Source of the DNA: Pseudomonas sp.
Lineage (GTDB): Bacteria; Pseudomonadota; Gammaproteobacteria; Pseudomonadales; Pseudomonadaceae
DNA: 5,451 bases
Direction of reading: 5' to 3'
NCBI GenBank assembly: GCA_003523465.1
Contig: DQAA01000329.1
Span: 222-5,672, forward strand
The position numbers and the translations under genes are program-made. Under the pieces are notes generated by a model that did not search any database, was not told where the DNA came from, and worked only from the letters and a program-made list of their open reading frames with translations. This document shows, piece after piece, positions 1-5,451 of the stretch (position 1 is the stretch's first letter; every line of letters begins with the position of its first letter).

Positions 1-513
1 CCCGCGAAACGCCAGGGGAATATCGTCATGCCGGCTGCGCTGGCGCAGATCGTCGAACAGCGCCAGCGCCAGCCAGAAACCCAGGCCGCTGCCGAGGCCG
101 ACCATCGCGGCATGCAGTACCCCGCGATCCTCACCGCTCAACTGCAGGCAAAGTCCCAGCAGCGCGGCGTTGCCGGTCAGCAGCGGCTGCAGCCCGGCGA
201 ACGGCCAGTGTTTCAGCCAGCATTGCAGGCCGCCGAGGACCGGCATTACACCCAGCACGCACAGCGGCAGAAAAACGAACAGGCGCAGGTAGTCGAGTTG
301 CAGCGGCTGCAGGCCGTAGCGGTAGAGCAGTTGGCCGAGCACGCTGACCAGAAACATCGCCACCAGTGTAGCCAGCCCAAGCGCATGCACCCTCAGGCGC
401 GACGCGCTCCCACAGGGTCCGCGTCGAAGCAAGGGGTCGATTGCCAACCCATGCTGCAGGACGACGTTGTTGATCAGGGCGGCGCCGATCAGCGCGAGAA
501 TCAGTTCGGTCAT
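1..513 (-). CDS. rnfA: RnfA/RsxA-like membrane subunit of an Rnf/Nqr electron transport complex, 3' end outside window
   Basis: I translated this from the minus strand: ATG at 513-511, then 171 codons with no stop to the left edge. The family (RnfA/RsxA, NqrE) forms the membrane core of a complex that moves electrons between carriers in the inner membrane. The N-terminus MTELILALIGAALINNVVLQ lines up with E. coli RsxA ([20 protein letters not shown]). Further matches are HALGLAT (43-49), LDYLRLFVF (73-81), PLLTGNAALLG (110-120) and the final FRG, about 22 residues before the E. coli end, so roughly 20-25 residues are missing. Several hydrophobic stretches fit a multi-span membrane protein. 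Oddities: the family's two Fe-S cysteines are replaced (Asp26, Ala116), and residues about 30-41 contain an apparent insertion. The Shine-Dalgarno is weak (GGA just upstream). Family assignment is fairly sure; electron-transfer activity is uncertain. Confidence 0.82.
   Translation of the reverse strand, partial: MTELILALIGAALINNVVLQHGLAIDPLLRRGPCGSASRLRVHALGLATLVAMFLVSVLGQLLYRYGLQPLQLDYLRLFVFLPLCVLGVMPVLGGLQCWLKHWPFAGLQPLLTGNAALLGLCLQLSGEDRGVLHAAMVGLGSGLGFWLALALFDDLRQRSRHDDIPLAFRG
397..426. repeat. REP-like sequence inside the rnfA-like coding region
   Basis: On the minus strand this stretch reads CCCTGTGGGAGCGCGTCGCG, which resembles the GTGGGAGCG start of common pseudomonad REP elements. 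A 7-bp inverted repeat (CGACGCG at 400-406, CGCGTCG at 420-426) flanks the CTCCCACAG core. It is translated in frame as GPCGSAS (residues 32-38), similar to the PCGSG peptides seen when pseudomonad REPs are read as protein. The family resemblance is from memory; the inverted repeat and the extra residues relative to E. coli RsxA are seen directly. Confidence 0.42.
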
Positions 514-538
514 GGCATCCGGCACCGACGATGCAATG

Positions 539-567
539 AAAACGCCCCGGTGGTTCAGGCCGGGGCG
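539..567 (-). terminator. intrinsic terminator after metG
   Basis: Read on the minus strand, CGCCCCGG and CCGGGGCG (567-560 and 550-543) form a perfect 8-bp GC-rich stem with a 9-nt loop. TTTT follows at once (542-539). It begins 7 bases after the metG stop codon and ends 25 bases before the rnfA-like start. The T-tract is short, so some read-through into the downstream gene is plausible. Confidence 0.7.
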
Positions 568-573
568 AGGGGG

Positions 574-2616
574 TTACTTGATACGTTGACCCGGCTTGGC
601 GCCGCTGTCAGGGCTGAGCAGGTAGATCTCTTCACCGCCAGGGCCGGCTGCCATCACCATGCCCTCGGAGATGCCGAAGCGCATTTTCCGCGGCTTGAGG
701 TTGGCGATCATCATGGTCAGGCGACCTTCCAGCTTGGCTGGATCAGGGTAGGCCGACTTGATGCCGGAGAACACGTTGCGTTGCTCGTCGCCGATATCCA
801 GGGTCAGGCGCAGCAGCTTGTCGGCGCCCTCCACGGCTTCGGCCTTGACGATCAGGGCAACCCGCAGGTCCACGGCAGCGAAGGCATCGAACTCGATTTC
901 CGGCGACAGCGGATCCTTGGTCAGCTCGCCATTGCCGGCAGGAGCGGCCGAGCCCTGGCTGGCGGCCAGGTCTTCCTTCGAGGCTTCTACCATCGCCTCG
1001 ACCTTGGTCATCTCGATCCGGGTCATCAGCGCCTTGAACGGGTTCAGCTTGTGGTTTTCCAGGCGGGTCAGGTGGTCGTTCCAGGTCAGCGGCGCGACAT
1101 TGAGGAACGCCTCGGCCTCGGCGGTCAGCACCGGCAGCACCGGCTTGAGGAAGATCACCAGCTGGCGGAACAGGTTGATGCCCTGGGCGCAGATGGCCTG
1201 GACTTCGTCCTGCTTGCCTTCCTGCTTGTTCAGCGACCACGGCGCCTTGTCGGCGATCCAGGCGTTGGCACGGTCGGCCAGGGCCATGATTTCGCGCATG
1301 GCACGGGAGAAATCACGGGCTTCATAAGCGTCGGCGATGCTTGGCGCAGCGGCGAGGAAGGCCTCGGTCAGTTCCGGTGCGGCGTCGCCGGCGACCATCA
1401 CACCGTCGTTGCCCTTGTGGATGAAGCCGGCGCAGCGGCTGGCGATGTTGACCACCTTGCCGACCAGGTCGGAGTTGACCTTCTGCACGAAGTCCTCGAG
1501 GTTCAGGTCGAGGTCATCGACGCCGCGACCCAGCTTGGAGGCGTAGTAGTAGCGCAGGTATTCCGGCGGCAGGTGGTCCAGGTAGGTACGGGCCTTGATG
1601 AAGGTACCGCGGGACTTGGACATCTTCTGGCCGTTGACGGTCAGGTAGCCGTGGACGTTGATCGCGGTCGGCTTGCGGTAGCCGGCGCCCTGGAGCATGG
1701 CAGGCCAGAACAGGGCGTGGAAGTTGACGATGTCCTTGCCGATGAAGTGGTACAGCTCGGCAGTGGAGTCCTTTTTCCAGAAGGCGTCGAAGTCCAGTTC
1801 CGGACGGCGTGCACAGAGGTTCTTGAAGCTGGCCATGTAGCCGATCGGCGCGTCCAGCCAGACGTAGAAGTACTTGCCTGGCGCATCCGGGATCTCGAAG
1901 CCGAAGTACGGCGCATCGCGGGAGATGTCCCACTCCTGCAAGCCGGAATCCAGCCACTCGGCCAGCTTGTTGGCCACGGCGTCCTGCAGGGTGCCGCTGC
2001 GGGTCCATTCCTGGAGCATCGCCTGGAAGTCCGGCAGCTTGAAGAAGAAGTGCTGGGAATCCTTGAGCACCGGGGTAGCGCCGGAGATTGCCGATTTCGG
2101 GTTCTTCAGCTCGGTCGGCTCGTAGGTGGCGCCGCATTTCTCGCAGTTGTCACCGTACTGGTCTTCGGCCGCGCATTTCGGGCAGGTGCCCTTGATGAAG
2201 CGGTCGGCCAGGAACATTTTCTTGTCCGGGTCGAAGTACTGGGTGACCGAACGGGTGGCGATATGGCCGGCATCGCGCAGCGCCAGGTAGATGCTGCTCG
2301 ACAGTTCGCGGTTTTCTTCGGCGTGGGTCGAGTGGAAGTTGTCGAAATCGACGAGGAAGTCGGCGAAGTCGCCGGCATGTTCCTTCTGCACGCCGTCGAT
2401 CAGCTGTTCCGGAGTGATGCCTTCCTTCTCCGCGCGCAGCATGATCGCCGAGCCGTGGGCGTCGTCAGCGCAAACGTAGATGCACTGGTTGCCACGGTGC
2501 TTCTGGAAACGCACCCACATGTCGGTCTGGATGTACTCGAGCATGTGGCCAAGGTGGATGGAACCATTGGCATAGGGCAGGGCACTGGTAACGAGGATCT
2601 GGCGTGGCTCGGACAT
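574..2616 (-). CDS. metG: methionyl-tRNA synthetase
   Basis: Cytoplasmic class I aminoacyl-tRNA synthetase that charges tRNA-Met and initiator tRNA with methionine using ATP. It is 680 residues (E. coli MetG 677). The HIGH signature is HLGH at 21-24 and the second ATP motif is KMSKS at 331-335. The zinc knuckle has CPKC at 145-148 and CEKC at 158-161, giving four Cys at the same numbers as in E. coli. Trp253 lies in [10 protein letters not shown] and His301 in [10 protein letters not shown], both in the methionine-binding region. The anticodon-binding helical domain covers about 390-540, followed by a low-complexity Ala/Gly linker (about 550-565). The C-terminal OB-fold tRNA-binding/dimerisation domain covers about 575-680. 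The start is the family N-terminus [18 protein letters not shown]; the upstream GAG is a poor ribosome binding site. It is divergent from mrp. Complete, with no missing key residue. Confidence 0.98.
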   Translation of the reverse strand: MSEPRQILVTSALPYANGSIHLGHMLEYIQTDMWVRFQKHRGNQCIYVCADDAHGSAIMLRAEKEGITPEQLIDGVQKEHAGDFADFLVDFDNFHSTHAEENRELSSSIYLALRDAGHIATRSVTQYFDPDKKMFLADRFIKGTCPKCAAEDQYGDNCEKCGATYEPTELKNPKSAISGATPVLKDSQHFFFKLPDFQAMLQEWTRSGTLQDAVANKLAEWLDSGLQEWDISRDAPYFGFEIPDAPGKYFYVWLDAPIGYMASFKNLCARRPELDFDAFWKKDSTAELYHFIGKDIVNFHALFWPAMLQGAGYRKPTAINVHGYLTVNGQKMSKSRGTFIKARTYLDHLPPEYLRYYYASKLGRGVDDLDLNLEDFVQKVNSDLVGKVVNIASRCAGFIHKGNDGVMVAGDAAPELTEAFLAAAPSIADAYEARDFSRAMREIMALADRANAWIADKAPWSLNKQEGKQDEVQAICAQGINLFRQLVIFLKPVLPVLTAEAEAFLNVAPLTWNDHLTRLENHKLNPFKALMTRIEMTKVEAMVEASKEDLAASQGSAAPAGNGELTKDPLSPEIEFDAFAAVDLRVALIVKAEAVEGADKLLRLTLDIGDEQRNVFSGIKSAYPDPAKLEGRLTMMIANLKPRKMRFGISEGMVMAAGPGGEEIYLLSPDSGAKPGQRIK

Positions 2617-2622
2617 GGGGGC

Positions 2623-2644
2623 TCGGCTATCTGATTCGGCTATC
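2623..2644 (-). repeat. 9-bp direct repeat in the metG leader
   Basis: On the minus strand GATAGCCGA occurs twice (2644-2636 and 2631-2623), separated by ATCA with a 13-bp period. It lies 7-28 bases upstream of the metG ATG, inside the predicted 5' untranslated leader. It could be a small duplication or a binding site; nothing in the sequence tells which. Confidence 0.6.
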
Positions 2645-2666
2645 GGGGGAAAAACGATGATCGGCC

Positions 2667-2695
2667 ACTATAAAGCGCCGGGAAATATATTTCAC
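2667..2695 (-). promoter_or_regulatory. candidate sigma-70 promoter of metG
   Basis: The minus strand has GTGAAA (2695-2690, 4 of 6 to the -35 consensus), a 17-bp spacer, and TATAGT (2672-2667, 5 of 6 to the -10 consensus). The surrounding sequence is locally AT-rich (AATATATTT) against a GC-rich background. Initiation would fall near 2660, giving a leader of about 45 nt. I found no equally good promoter for mrp on the other strand. Confidence 0.55.
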
Positions 2696-2771
2696 CCCGC
2701 CAACGACCCGGCGCGGACGCACGGGTTAGCATAGCGACCCTGTTTCACTCAGTCTTTTATCGGGAGTCTCC

Positions 2772-3866
2772 ATGAGCGCCGTCACTCGCGCAGCGGTTGA
2801 AGCCGTCCTTCGCCAATACACCGACCCTTACCTGAACCAGGACCCGGTCAGCGCCGGCTGCGTGCGCGCCGTCGTGATCGAAGGCGATCGGGTCGGCGTG
2901 CTGTTGCAACTGGGCTACGCTGCCGGTCTGTTCAAGAACGGCTGGGCGCAGGTCCTGCAGACCGCCATCGAAGGGCTGGACGGCGTCAGCGCGGCCAAGG
3001 TGACCATCGACTGCGTGATTGAGCCGCACAAGGCCCAGGCGCAGATTCCCGGCCTGGGCAACGTCAAGAACATCATCGCCGTGGCTTCGGGCAAGGGCGG
3101 CGTGGGCAAGTCCACCACCGCCGCCAACCTGGCCCTGGCCCTGGCCCGCGAGGGCGCACGGGTGGGTATTCTCGATGCGGACATCTACGGTCCGAGCCAG
3201 GGCGTGATGTTCGGCATTCCCGAGGGGACCCGCCCGCAGGTCAAGGACCAGAAGTGGTTCGTGCCGATCAAGGCCCATGGCGTCGAAGTGATGTCCATGG
3301 CCTTCCTTACCGATGACAACACGCCGATGGTCTGGCGCGGGCCGATGGTTTCCGGTGCGCTGCTGCAACTGGTGACCCAGACCGCCTGGGACGACCTCGA
3401 CTACCTGGTGATCGACATGCCGCCAGGCACCGGCGACATCCAGCTGACCCTGGCGCAGAAGGTCCCGGTGGCCGGCTCGGTGATCGTCACCACGCCTCAG
3501 GACCTGGCCCTGCTCGACGCGAAGAAAGGCGTGGAGATGTTCCGCAAGGTCAACATCCCGGTGCTGGGCGTAGTGGAAAACATGGCCGTGCATATCTGCT
3601 CGAACTGCGGGCATGCCGAGCACCTGTTCGGCGAAGGTGGTGGCGAGAAGCTGGCGGAGCAGTACGGTGTCGACCTGCTGGCCTCGCTGCCGCTGTCGAT
3701 GCTGATCCGCGAGCAGGCCGACAACGGCAAGCCGACCGCGATTGCCGAGCCGGAAAGCCAGATCGCCATGGTCTACCAGGAACTGGCCCGTTCGGTAGGC
3801 GCGCGCCTTGTATTGCAGGAAGCTGCGGCGCCGGCGATGCCGAACATCACCATCAGCGACGATTGA
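2772..3866 (+). CDS. apbC: iron-sulfur cluster carrier ATPase, Mrp/ApbC family
   Basis: Cytoplasmic P-loop ATPase that binds an Fe-S cluster and passes it to apoproteins (Mrp/ApbC/Nbp35 family). It has 364 residues, close to E. coli Mrp (about 369). Residues about 5-85 form the N-terminal MIP18/DUF59-type domain. The deviant Walker A is KGGVGKST at 108-115. The A' motif is DADIYGPSQ at 135-143 and the switch II region is DMPPGTGD at 215-222. A CSNC pair (Cys276, Cys279) matches the cluster-binding CxxC of the family. The start is fixed by GGGAG at 2762-2766, 5 bases before the ATG. It is divergent from metG and convergent with the cold-shock gene, so it is probably monocistronic. The last 15 residues (an Ala/Pro stretch, then NITISDD) are less conserved in type. 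All key residues are present. Confidence 0.96.
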   Translation: MSAVTRAAVEAVLRQYTDPYLNQDPVSAGCVRAVVIEGDRVGVLLQLGYAAGLFKNGWAQVLQTAIEGLDGVSAAKVTIDCVIEPHKAQAQIPGLGNVKNIIAVASGKGGVGKSTTAANLALALAREGARVGILDADIYGPSQGVMFGIPEGTRPQVKDQKWFVPIKAHGVEVMSMAFLTDDNTPMVWRGPMVSGALLQLVTQTAWDDLDYLVIDMPPGTGDIQLTLAQKVPVAGSVIVTTPQDLALLDAKKGVEMFRKVNIPVLGVVENMAVHICSNCGHAEHLFGEGGGEKLAEQYGVDLLASLPLSMLIREQADNGKPTAIAEPESQIAMVYQELARSVGARLVLQEAAAPAMPNITISDD

Positions 3867-3875
3867 AGTCCGAGC

Positions 3876-3903
3876 CCTGTCGTCGGGTTACCTCGGCGAC
3901 AGG
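3876..3903 (+). other. stable hairpin after mrp
   Basis: CCTGTCGTCGGG (3876-3887) can pair with CTCGGCGACAGG (3892-3903) around a TTAC loop, giving a 12-bp stem with two G-U pairs. It starts 10 bases after the mrp stop. It has no T-tract, so it is probably not a terminator itself; it may protect the mRNA 3' end ahead of the terminator 18 bases further on. Confidence 0.5.
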
Positions 3904-3920
3904 TGCAAAGTTCCAGGCAT

Positions 3921-3950
3921 AAAAAAACCCGCCAATGGCGGGTTTTTTTT
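3921..3950. terminator. bidirectional intrinsic terminator between mrp and the cold-shock gene
   Basis: Seven A (3921-3927), then CCCGCC (3928-3933), loop AAT, GGCGGG (3937-3942), then eight T (3943-3950). The A and T tracts extend the stem and give a U-tail on either strand. It therefore serves mrp (plus) and the convergent cold-shock gene (minus), whose stop codon is 27 bases away. Confidence 0.93.
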
Positions 3951-3977
3951 GCAGCTATCAAGCGCGGTAAATGGCGA

Positions 3978-4190
3978 TTAGCCGTCTACGCGTACTTGCT
4001 CAGCTTGCATGCCTTTCTGGCCGCGGGTAGCGACGAAAGTCACAGCTTGGCCTTCTTTCAGGCTCTTGAAGCCATCAGCTTCGATAGCTTTGAAGTGTAC
4101 GAACAGGTCGTCACCGGATTGTGGGGTGATGAAGCCGAAGCCTTTTTCATCGTTGAACCACTTAACGGTACCGCTTTGGCGATTGGACAT
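3978..4190 (-). CDS. capB: CspA-family cold-shock protein (CapB-like)
   Basis: A small cytoplasmic single-domain OB-fold protein that binds single-stranded RNA and DNA and acts as an RNA chaperone. It has 70 residues, the family's usual length. RNP1 is KGFGFI at 16-21 and RNP2 is LFVHF at 29-33; Trp11 and the aromatic surface (Phe12, Phe18, Phe20, Phe30, His32, Phe33) are intact. The start at 4190 is chosen because AAGGAGA lies just upstream and [12 protein letters not shown] is the classical pseudomonad N-terminus. An in-frame ATG at 4253 would add 21 unrelated residues and is rejected. It sits convergent to mrp and divergent from dcd, with its own transcription unit. Whether it is cold-induced or constitutive cannot be told; several paralogues are usual in Pseudomonas, so the symbol is less sure than the family. 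Confidence 0.95.
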   Translation of the reverse strand: MSNRQSGTVKWFNDEKGFGFITPQSGDDLFVHFKAIEADGFKSLKEGQAVTFVATRGQKGMQAEQVRVDG

Positions 4191-4196
4191 GGTCTG

Positions 4197-4203
4197 TCTC
4201 CTT
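4197..4203 (-). promoter_or_regulatory. ribosome binding site of the cold-shock gene
   Basis: AAGGAGA on the minus strand, 6 bases before the ATG at 4190-4188. It is a near-perfect Shine-Dalgarno and decides the 70-residue start over the upstream in-frame ATG at 4253. Confidence 0.9.
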
Positions 4204-4333
4204 GGACAAAGTTGATTACGGCTCAGGAACGCCCTGGCCGGGACTGAGTGCAAAAAGACAGAAAATTCATGGATGATTGATCGAAATCTTGCATCGAGTA
4301 GAGATTCTCAGTGACAACGTGCAGCACAGTGGC

Positions 4334-4363
4334 GGCACCTTAACCCTTTTTCCCCAAGGTGCC
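4334..4363. repeat. 8-bp perfect inverted repeat upstream of dcd and the cold-shock gene
   Basis: GGCACCTT (4334-4341) and AAGGTGCC (4356-4363) are exact reverse complements, separated by 14 bases rich in pyrimidines on the plus strand. There is no T-tract after either arm, so a terminator is unlikely. It may be an operator for a dimeric regulator, or a hairpin in the cold-shock gene's leader if transcription starts further upstream. Function unknown. Confidence 0.5.
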
Positions 4364-4456
4364 AATGGTCTCGTGGGCCTTTTGCGCAATTCATGACTGA
4401 CGGCGTCCCTCGCGGCCTCCGTCGGTCCGCCCGGTAAATCGATGCAGGCTAAATCT

Positions 4457-4484
4457 TTGAAGCGGGCGCTCGTCCCGGTAAGAT
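4457..4484 (+). promoter_or_regulatory. candidate sigma-70 promoter of dcd
   Basis: TTGAAG (4457-4462, 4 of 6 to the -35 consensus), a 16-bp GC-rich spacer, and TAAGAT (4479-4484, 4 of 6 to the -10 consensus). Transcription would begin near 4491, leaving a leader of about 35 nt that starts with a pyrimidine tract. Confidence 0.5.
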
Positions 4485-4525
4485 GCCCGTCTTCTTTTTC
4501 ACCCCGCTATTCAGGACACCCCGCC

Positions 4526-5092
4526 ATGAGCATCAAATCGGACAAGTGGATTCGCCGCATGGCGCAGGAACACGGCATGATCGAGCCGTTCGTCGAGCGC
4601 CAGGTGCGCAACGACGGCAACGACAAGCTGATCTCCTTCGGTGTCTCCAGCTATGGCTACGACGTGCGCTGCGCCGATGAATTCAAGGTGTTCACCAACA
4701 TCAACTCGGCTACCGTCGATCCCAAGAACTTCGACGCCGGCAGCTTCGTCGACGTCAAGAGCGATGTCTGCATCATCCCGCCGAACTCCTTCGCCCTGGC
4801 CCGCACCGTCGAGTACTTCCGCATTCCGCGCAACGTCCTGACCATCTGCCTGGGCAAGAGCACCTACGCGCGCTGCGGCATCATCGTCAACGTCACGCCG
4901 CTGGAGCCGGAATGGGAAGGCCACGTGACCCTGGAGTTCTCCAACACCACCACCCTGCCGGCGAAGATCTACGCCAACGAAGGCGTGGCGCAGATGCTCT
5001 TCCTCGAATCCGATGAAGAATGCGAAGTGTCCTACAAGGACCGCGGCGGCAAGTACCAGGGCCAGCGCGGCGTGACCCTGCCCCGCACCTGA
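4526..5092 (+). CDS. dcd: dCTP deaminase (dUTP-forming)
   Basis: Cytoplasmic homotrimeric enzyme that deaminates dCTP to dUTP, the precursor of dUMP and then dTMP. It has 188 residues, as I recall for the P. aeruginosa enzyme. [10 protein letters not shown] (39-48) corresponds to the family's NGATVDVR region. GKSTYARCG (110-118) matches the nucleotide-binding GRSSLARLG of E. coli Dcd. LEFSN (136-140) contains Glu137, equivalent to the catalytic Glu138 of E. coli, and KYQGQRG (176-182) matches the C-terminal KYRNQQG. The start [14 protein letters not shown] is supported by AGGA at 4513-4516; an in-frame ATG at 4442 precedes the predicted promoter and is rejected. It has its own promoter. A weak hairpin separates it from the small downstream gene, which may be partly co-transcribed. 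Confidence 0.97.
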   Translation: MSIKSDKWIRRMAQEHGMIEPFVERQVRNDGNDKLISFGVSSYGYDVRCADEFKVFTNINSATVDPKNFDAGSFVDVKSDVCIIPPNSFALARTVEYFRIPRNVLTICLGKSTYARCGIIVNVTPLEPEWEGHVTLEFSNTTTLPAKIYANEGVAQMLFLESDEECEVSYKDRGGKYQGQRGVTLPRT

Positions 5093-5104
5093 TCCGACGA
5101 AGCG

Positions 5105-5116
5105 GGGGAATTCCCC
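5105..5116. repeat. 12-bp perfect palindrome after dcd
   Basis: GGGGAATTCCCC is its own reverse complement and begins 13 bases after the dcd stop. Outer CCGA (5094-5097) and TCGG (5123-5126) are also complementary. It could be part of a 3' hairpin or chance; no function is evident. Confidence 0.45.
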
Positions 5117-5148
5117 TGGCATTCGGTACTCCAACGACATGAACCGTC

Positions 5149-5176
5149 CCGACGCGCACGAGGCGCGTCGGTTCTT
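5149..5176 (+). terminator. probable weak terminator after dcd
   Basis: CCGACGCGC (5149-5157) and GCGCGTCGG (5163-5171) form a perfect 9-bp GC-rich stem around ACGAG, followed by TTCTT, an imperfect T-tract. It ends only 15 bases before the next ATG and just upstream of its ribosome binding site. It may therefore terminate most dcd transcripts, or only attenuate expression of the downstream gene. Confidence 0.55.
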
Positions 5177-5190
5177 GTCAGGAGTAGCCA

Positions 5191-5415
5191 ATGAAAATCG
5201 ACCCCACCATCAGTGCCAAGCTGGCCATCCTGCAGCCCAACCAGATCGGGCTGCTGGCGTGGTCGTTGATGGCCCATCCGCCACTGCACGCCGGTGGCGT
5301 GCCCGGTCAACCCGATCCCGACACCCCGCAACCGCCGCAACCCGGTGAATCCCAGCCCATGGAACCCGGCGAGCCGACCCTGCCCGATGAACCCCCTCCA
5401 GCCCCGGTAGCCTGA
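5191..5415 (+). CDS. small proline-rich protein of unknown function
   Basis: I do not recognise a named family. The 74-residue product has two parts. Residues 1-33 are mildly hydrophobic (KLAILQP, GLLAWSLMAHPP) and contain the only Trp. Residues 34-74 are a proline-rich acidic tail, with 15 Pro among the last 37 residues, spaced as P-x-P, P-P and P-G-E units (PGQPDPDTP, PGESQP, PGEP). There is no Cys and no clear signal peptide; the hydrophobic part is too short and broken to be a sure membrane helix. The gene is supported by AGGAG (5180-5184), 6 bases before the ATG, and by a stop shortly before the probable end of a convergent gene. The tail is probably disordered and could bind a partner or the envelope; that is inference. 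It lies 98 bp after dcd in the same direction. Confidence 0.72.
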   Translation: MKIDPTISAKLAILQPNQIGLLAWSLMAHPPLHAGGVPGQPDPDTPQPPQPGESQPMEPGEPTLPDEPPPAPVA

Positions 5416-5416
5416 T

Positions 5417-5451
5417 TCAGCGCGCCAGCGGCCAGACCTGGCCATCACCCG
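5417..5451 (-). CDS. possible C-terminal end of a convergent gene
   Basis: On the minus strand one frame reads GDGQVWPLAR and then TGA (5419-5417). The composition looks like a natural protein C-terminus, and the stop falls 1 bp past the stop of the proline-rich gene, a typical tight convergent arrangement. Only about ten codons are visible, so neither family nor reality can be established. Confidence 0.3.
   Translation of the reverse strand, partial: GDGQVWPLAR

Larger units (their letters stand above)
4191..4525. other. divergent intergenic region between the cold-shock gene and dcd
   Basis: This 335-bp stretch has no convincing gene. From the left it holds the cold-shock gene's ribosome binding site and probable leader, then an AT-rich block (about 4250-4320) where that gene's promoter is likely. 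On the minus strand TTGTCA (4317-4312) would be a fair -35, but no good -10 lies 16-18 bases on, so I make no promoter call there. Further right are an inverted repeat (4334-4363), a TTGCGCAA palindrome (4382-4389), a weak GACGG/CCGTC inverted repeat (4399-4423), and the dcd promoter and leader. Confidence 0.6.

Noticed and set aside
28..2634. 868-codon open frame on the plus strand opposite metG and the rnfA-like gene
   Set aside because: It is in exact codon register with both minus-strand genes. Stops would require TTA, CTA or TCA codons, which this GC-rich genome avoids. The product is low-complexity, has no family motifs, and metG is beyond doubt.
2757..3623. 288-codon minus-strand open frame opposite mrp
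   Set aside because: Same codon-register shadow effect; His/Asp/Gly-rich product with no motif, opposite a clear Mrp protein.
4191..4253. 21-residue N-terminal extension of the cold-shock protein
   Set aside because: The extension has no family similarity, and a strong AAGGAGA precedes the internal ATG that gives the standard 70-residue protein.
4351..4369. Possible sigma-54 promoter on the minus strand (TTGGCAC)
   Set aside because: The -24-like element is present, but the required TTGC-type -12 element is absent at the correct spacing.
4442..4525. 28-residue N-terminal extension of Dcd
   Set aside because: It overlaps the predicted promoter and leader; the internal ATG has AGGA upstream and gives the standard N-terminus.
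4511..5191. 226-codon minus-strand open frame opposite dcd
   Set aside because: Codon-register shadow of dcd, with no ribosome binding site and no recognisable domain.
5032..5448. 138-codon minus-strand open frame over the dcd end and the proline-rich gene
   Set aside because: It crosses dcd, the hairpins and the better-supported plus-strand gene; Arg/Gly-rich shadow product. A different minus frame gives the more natural C-terminus noted at 5417-5451.
1..5451. CRISPR array, tRNA/rRNA, insertion sequence or defence system
   Set aside because: No spaced repeats, cloverleaf, transposase or defence-type domains were found on either strand; the genes present are housekeeping.

Overview
The window looks like ordinary chromosome from a Pseudomonas of the fluorescens/putida type. 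The evidence is GC-rich codon use, protein sequences that closely match what I recall of pseudomonad MetG, Mrp/ApbC, CapB-type cold-shock protein and Dcd, and the gene order. I cannot name the species from sequence alone. In P. aeruginosa, as I recall, dcd is followed by rhlA and no cold-shock gene sits between mrp and dcd, so P. aeruginosa itself is less likely.

Layout, left to right. Positions 1-513 (minus strand) hold the 5' 171 codons of an rnfA-like membrane gene that runs off the left edge. A short hairpin terminator separates it from metG (574-2616, minus), which encodes full-length methionyl-tRNA synthetase. A 155-bp divergent intergenic region carries a candidate metG promoter and a 9-bp direct repeat. 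It leads to mrp/apbC (2772-3866, plus), an iron-sulfur cluster carrier ATPase. The metG/mrp divergent pair is, from memory, also adjacent in E. coli. A strong hairpin and a bidirectional terminator separate mrp from a convergent cold-shock protein gene (3978-4190, minus). A 335-bp intergenic region follows, then dcd (4526-5092, plus; dCTP deaminase) with its own promoter. Next comes a small proline-rich protein of unknown function (5191-5415, plus), and possibly the last codons of a convergent gene at the right edge.

The genes are mostly housekeeping: translation (metG), Fe-S cluster delivery (mrp), RNA chaperoning (csp) and pyrimidine nucleotide supply (dcd). They sit in at least four transcription units and are not one functional system. 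I see no mobile element, CRISPR array, phage or defence system.

The most unusual gene is the rnfA-like one. It keeps the fold and several family motifs but lacks both cysteines that in RnfA/NqrE-type subunits ligate the intramembrane [2Fe-2S] centre. It also carries an extra segment whose DNA resembles a pseudomonad REP element translated in frame. The proline-rich 74-residue protein is the only complete gene whose role I cannot suggest.
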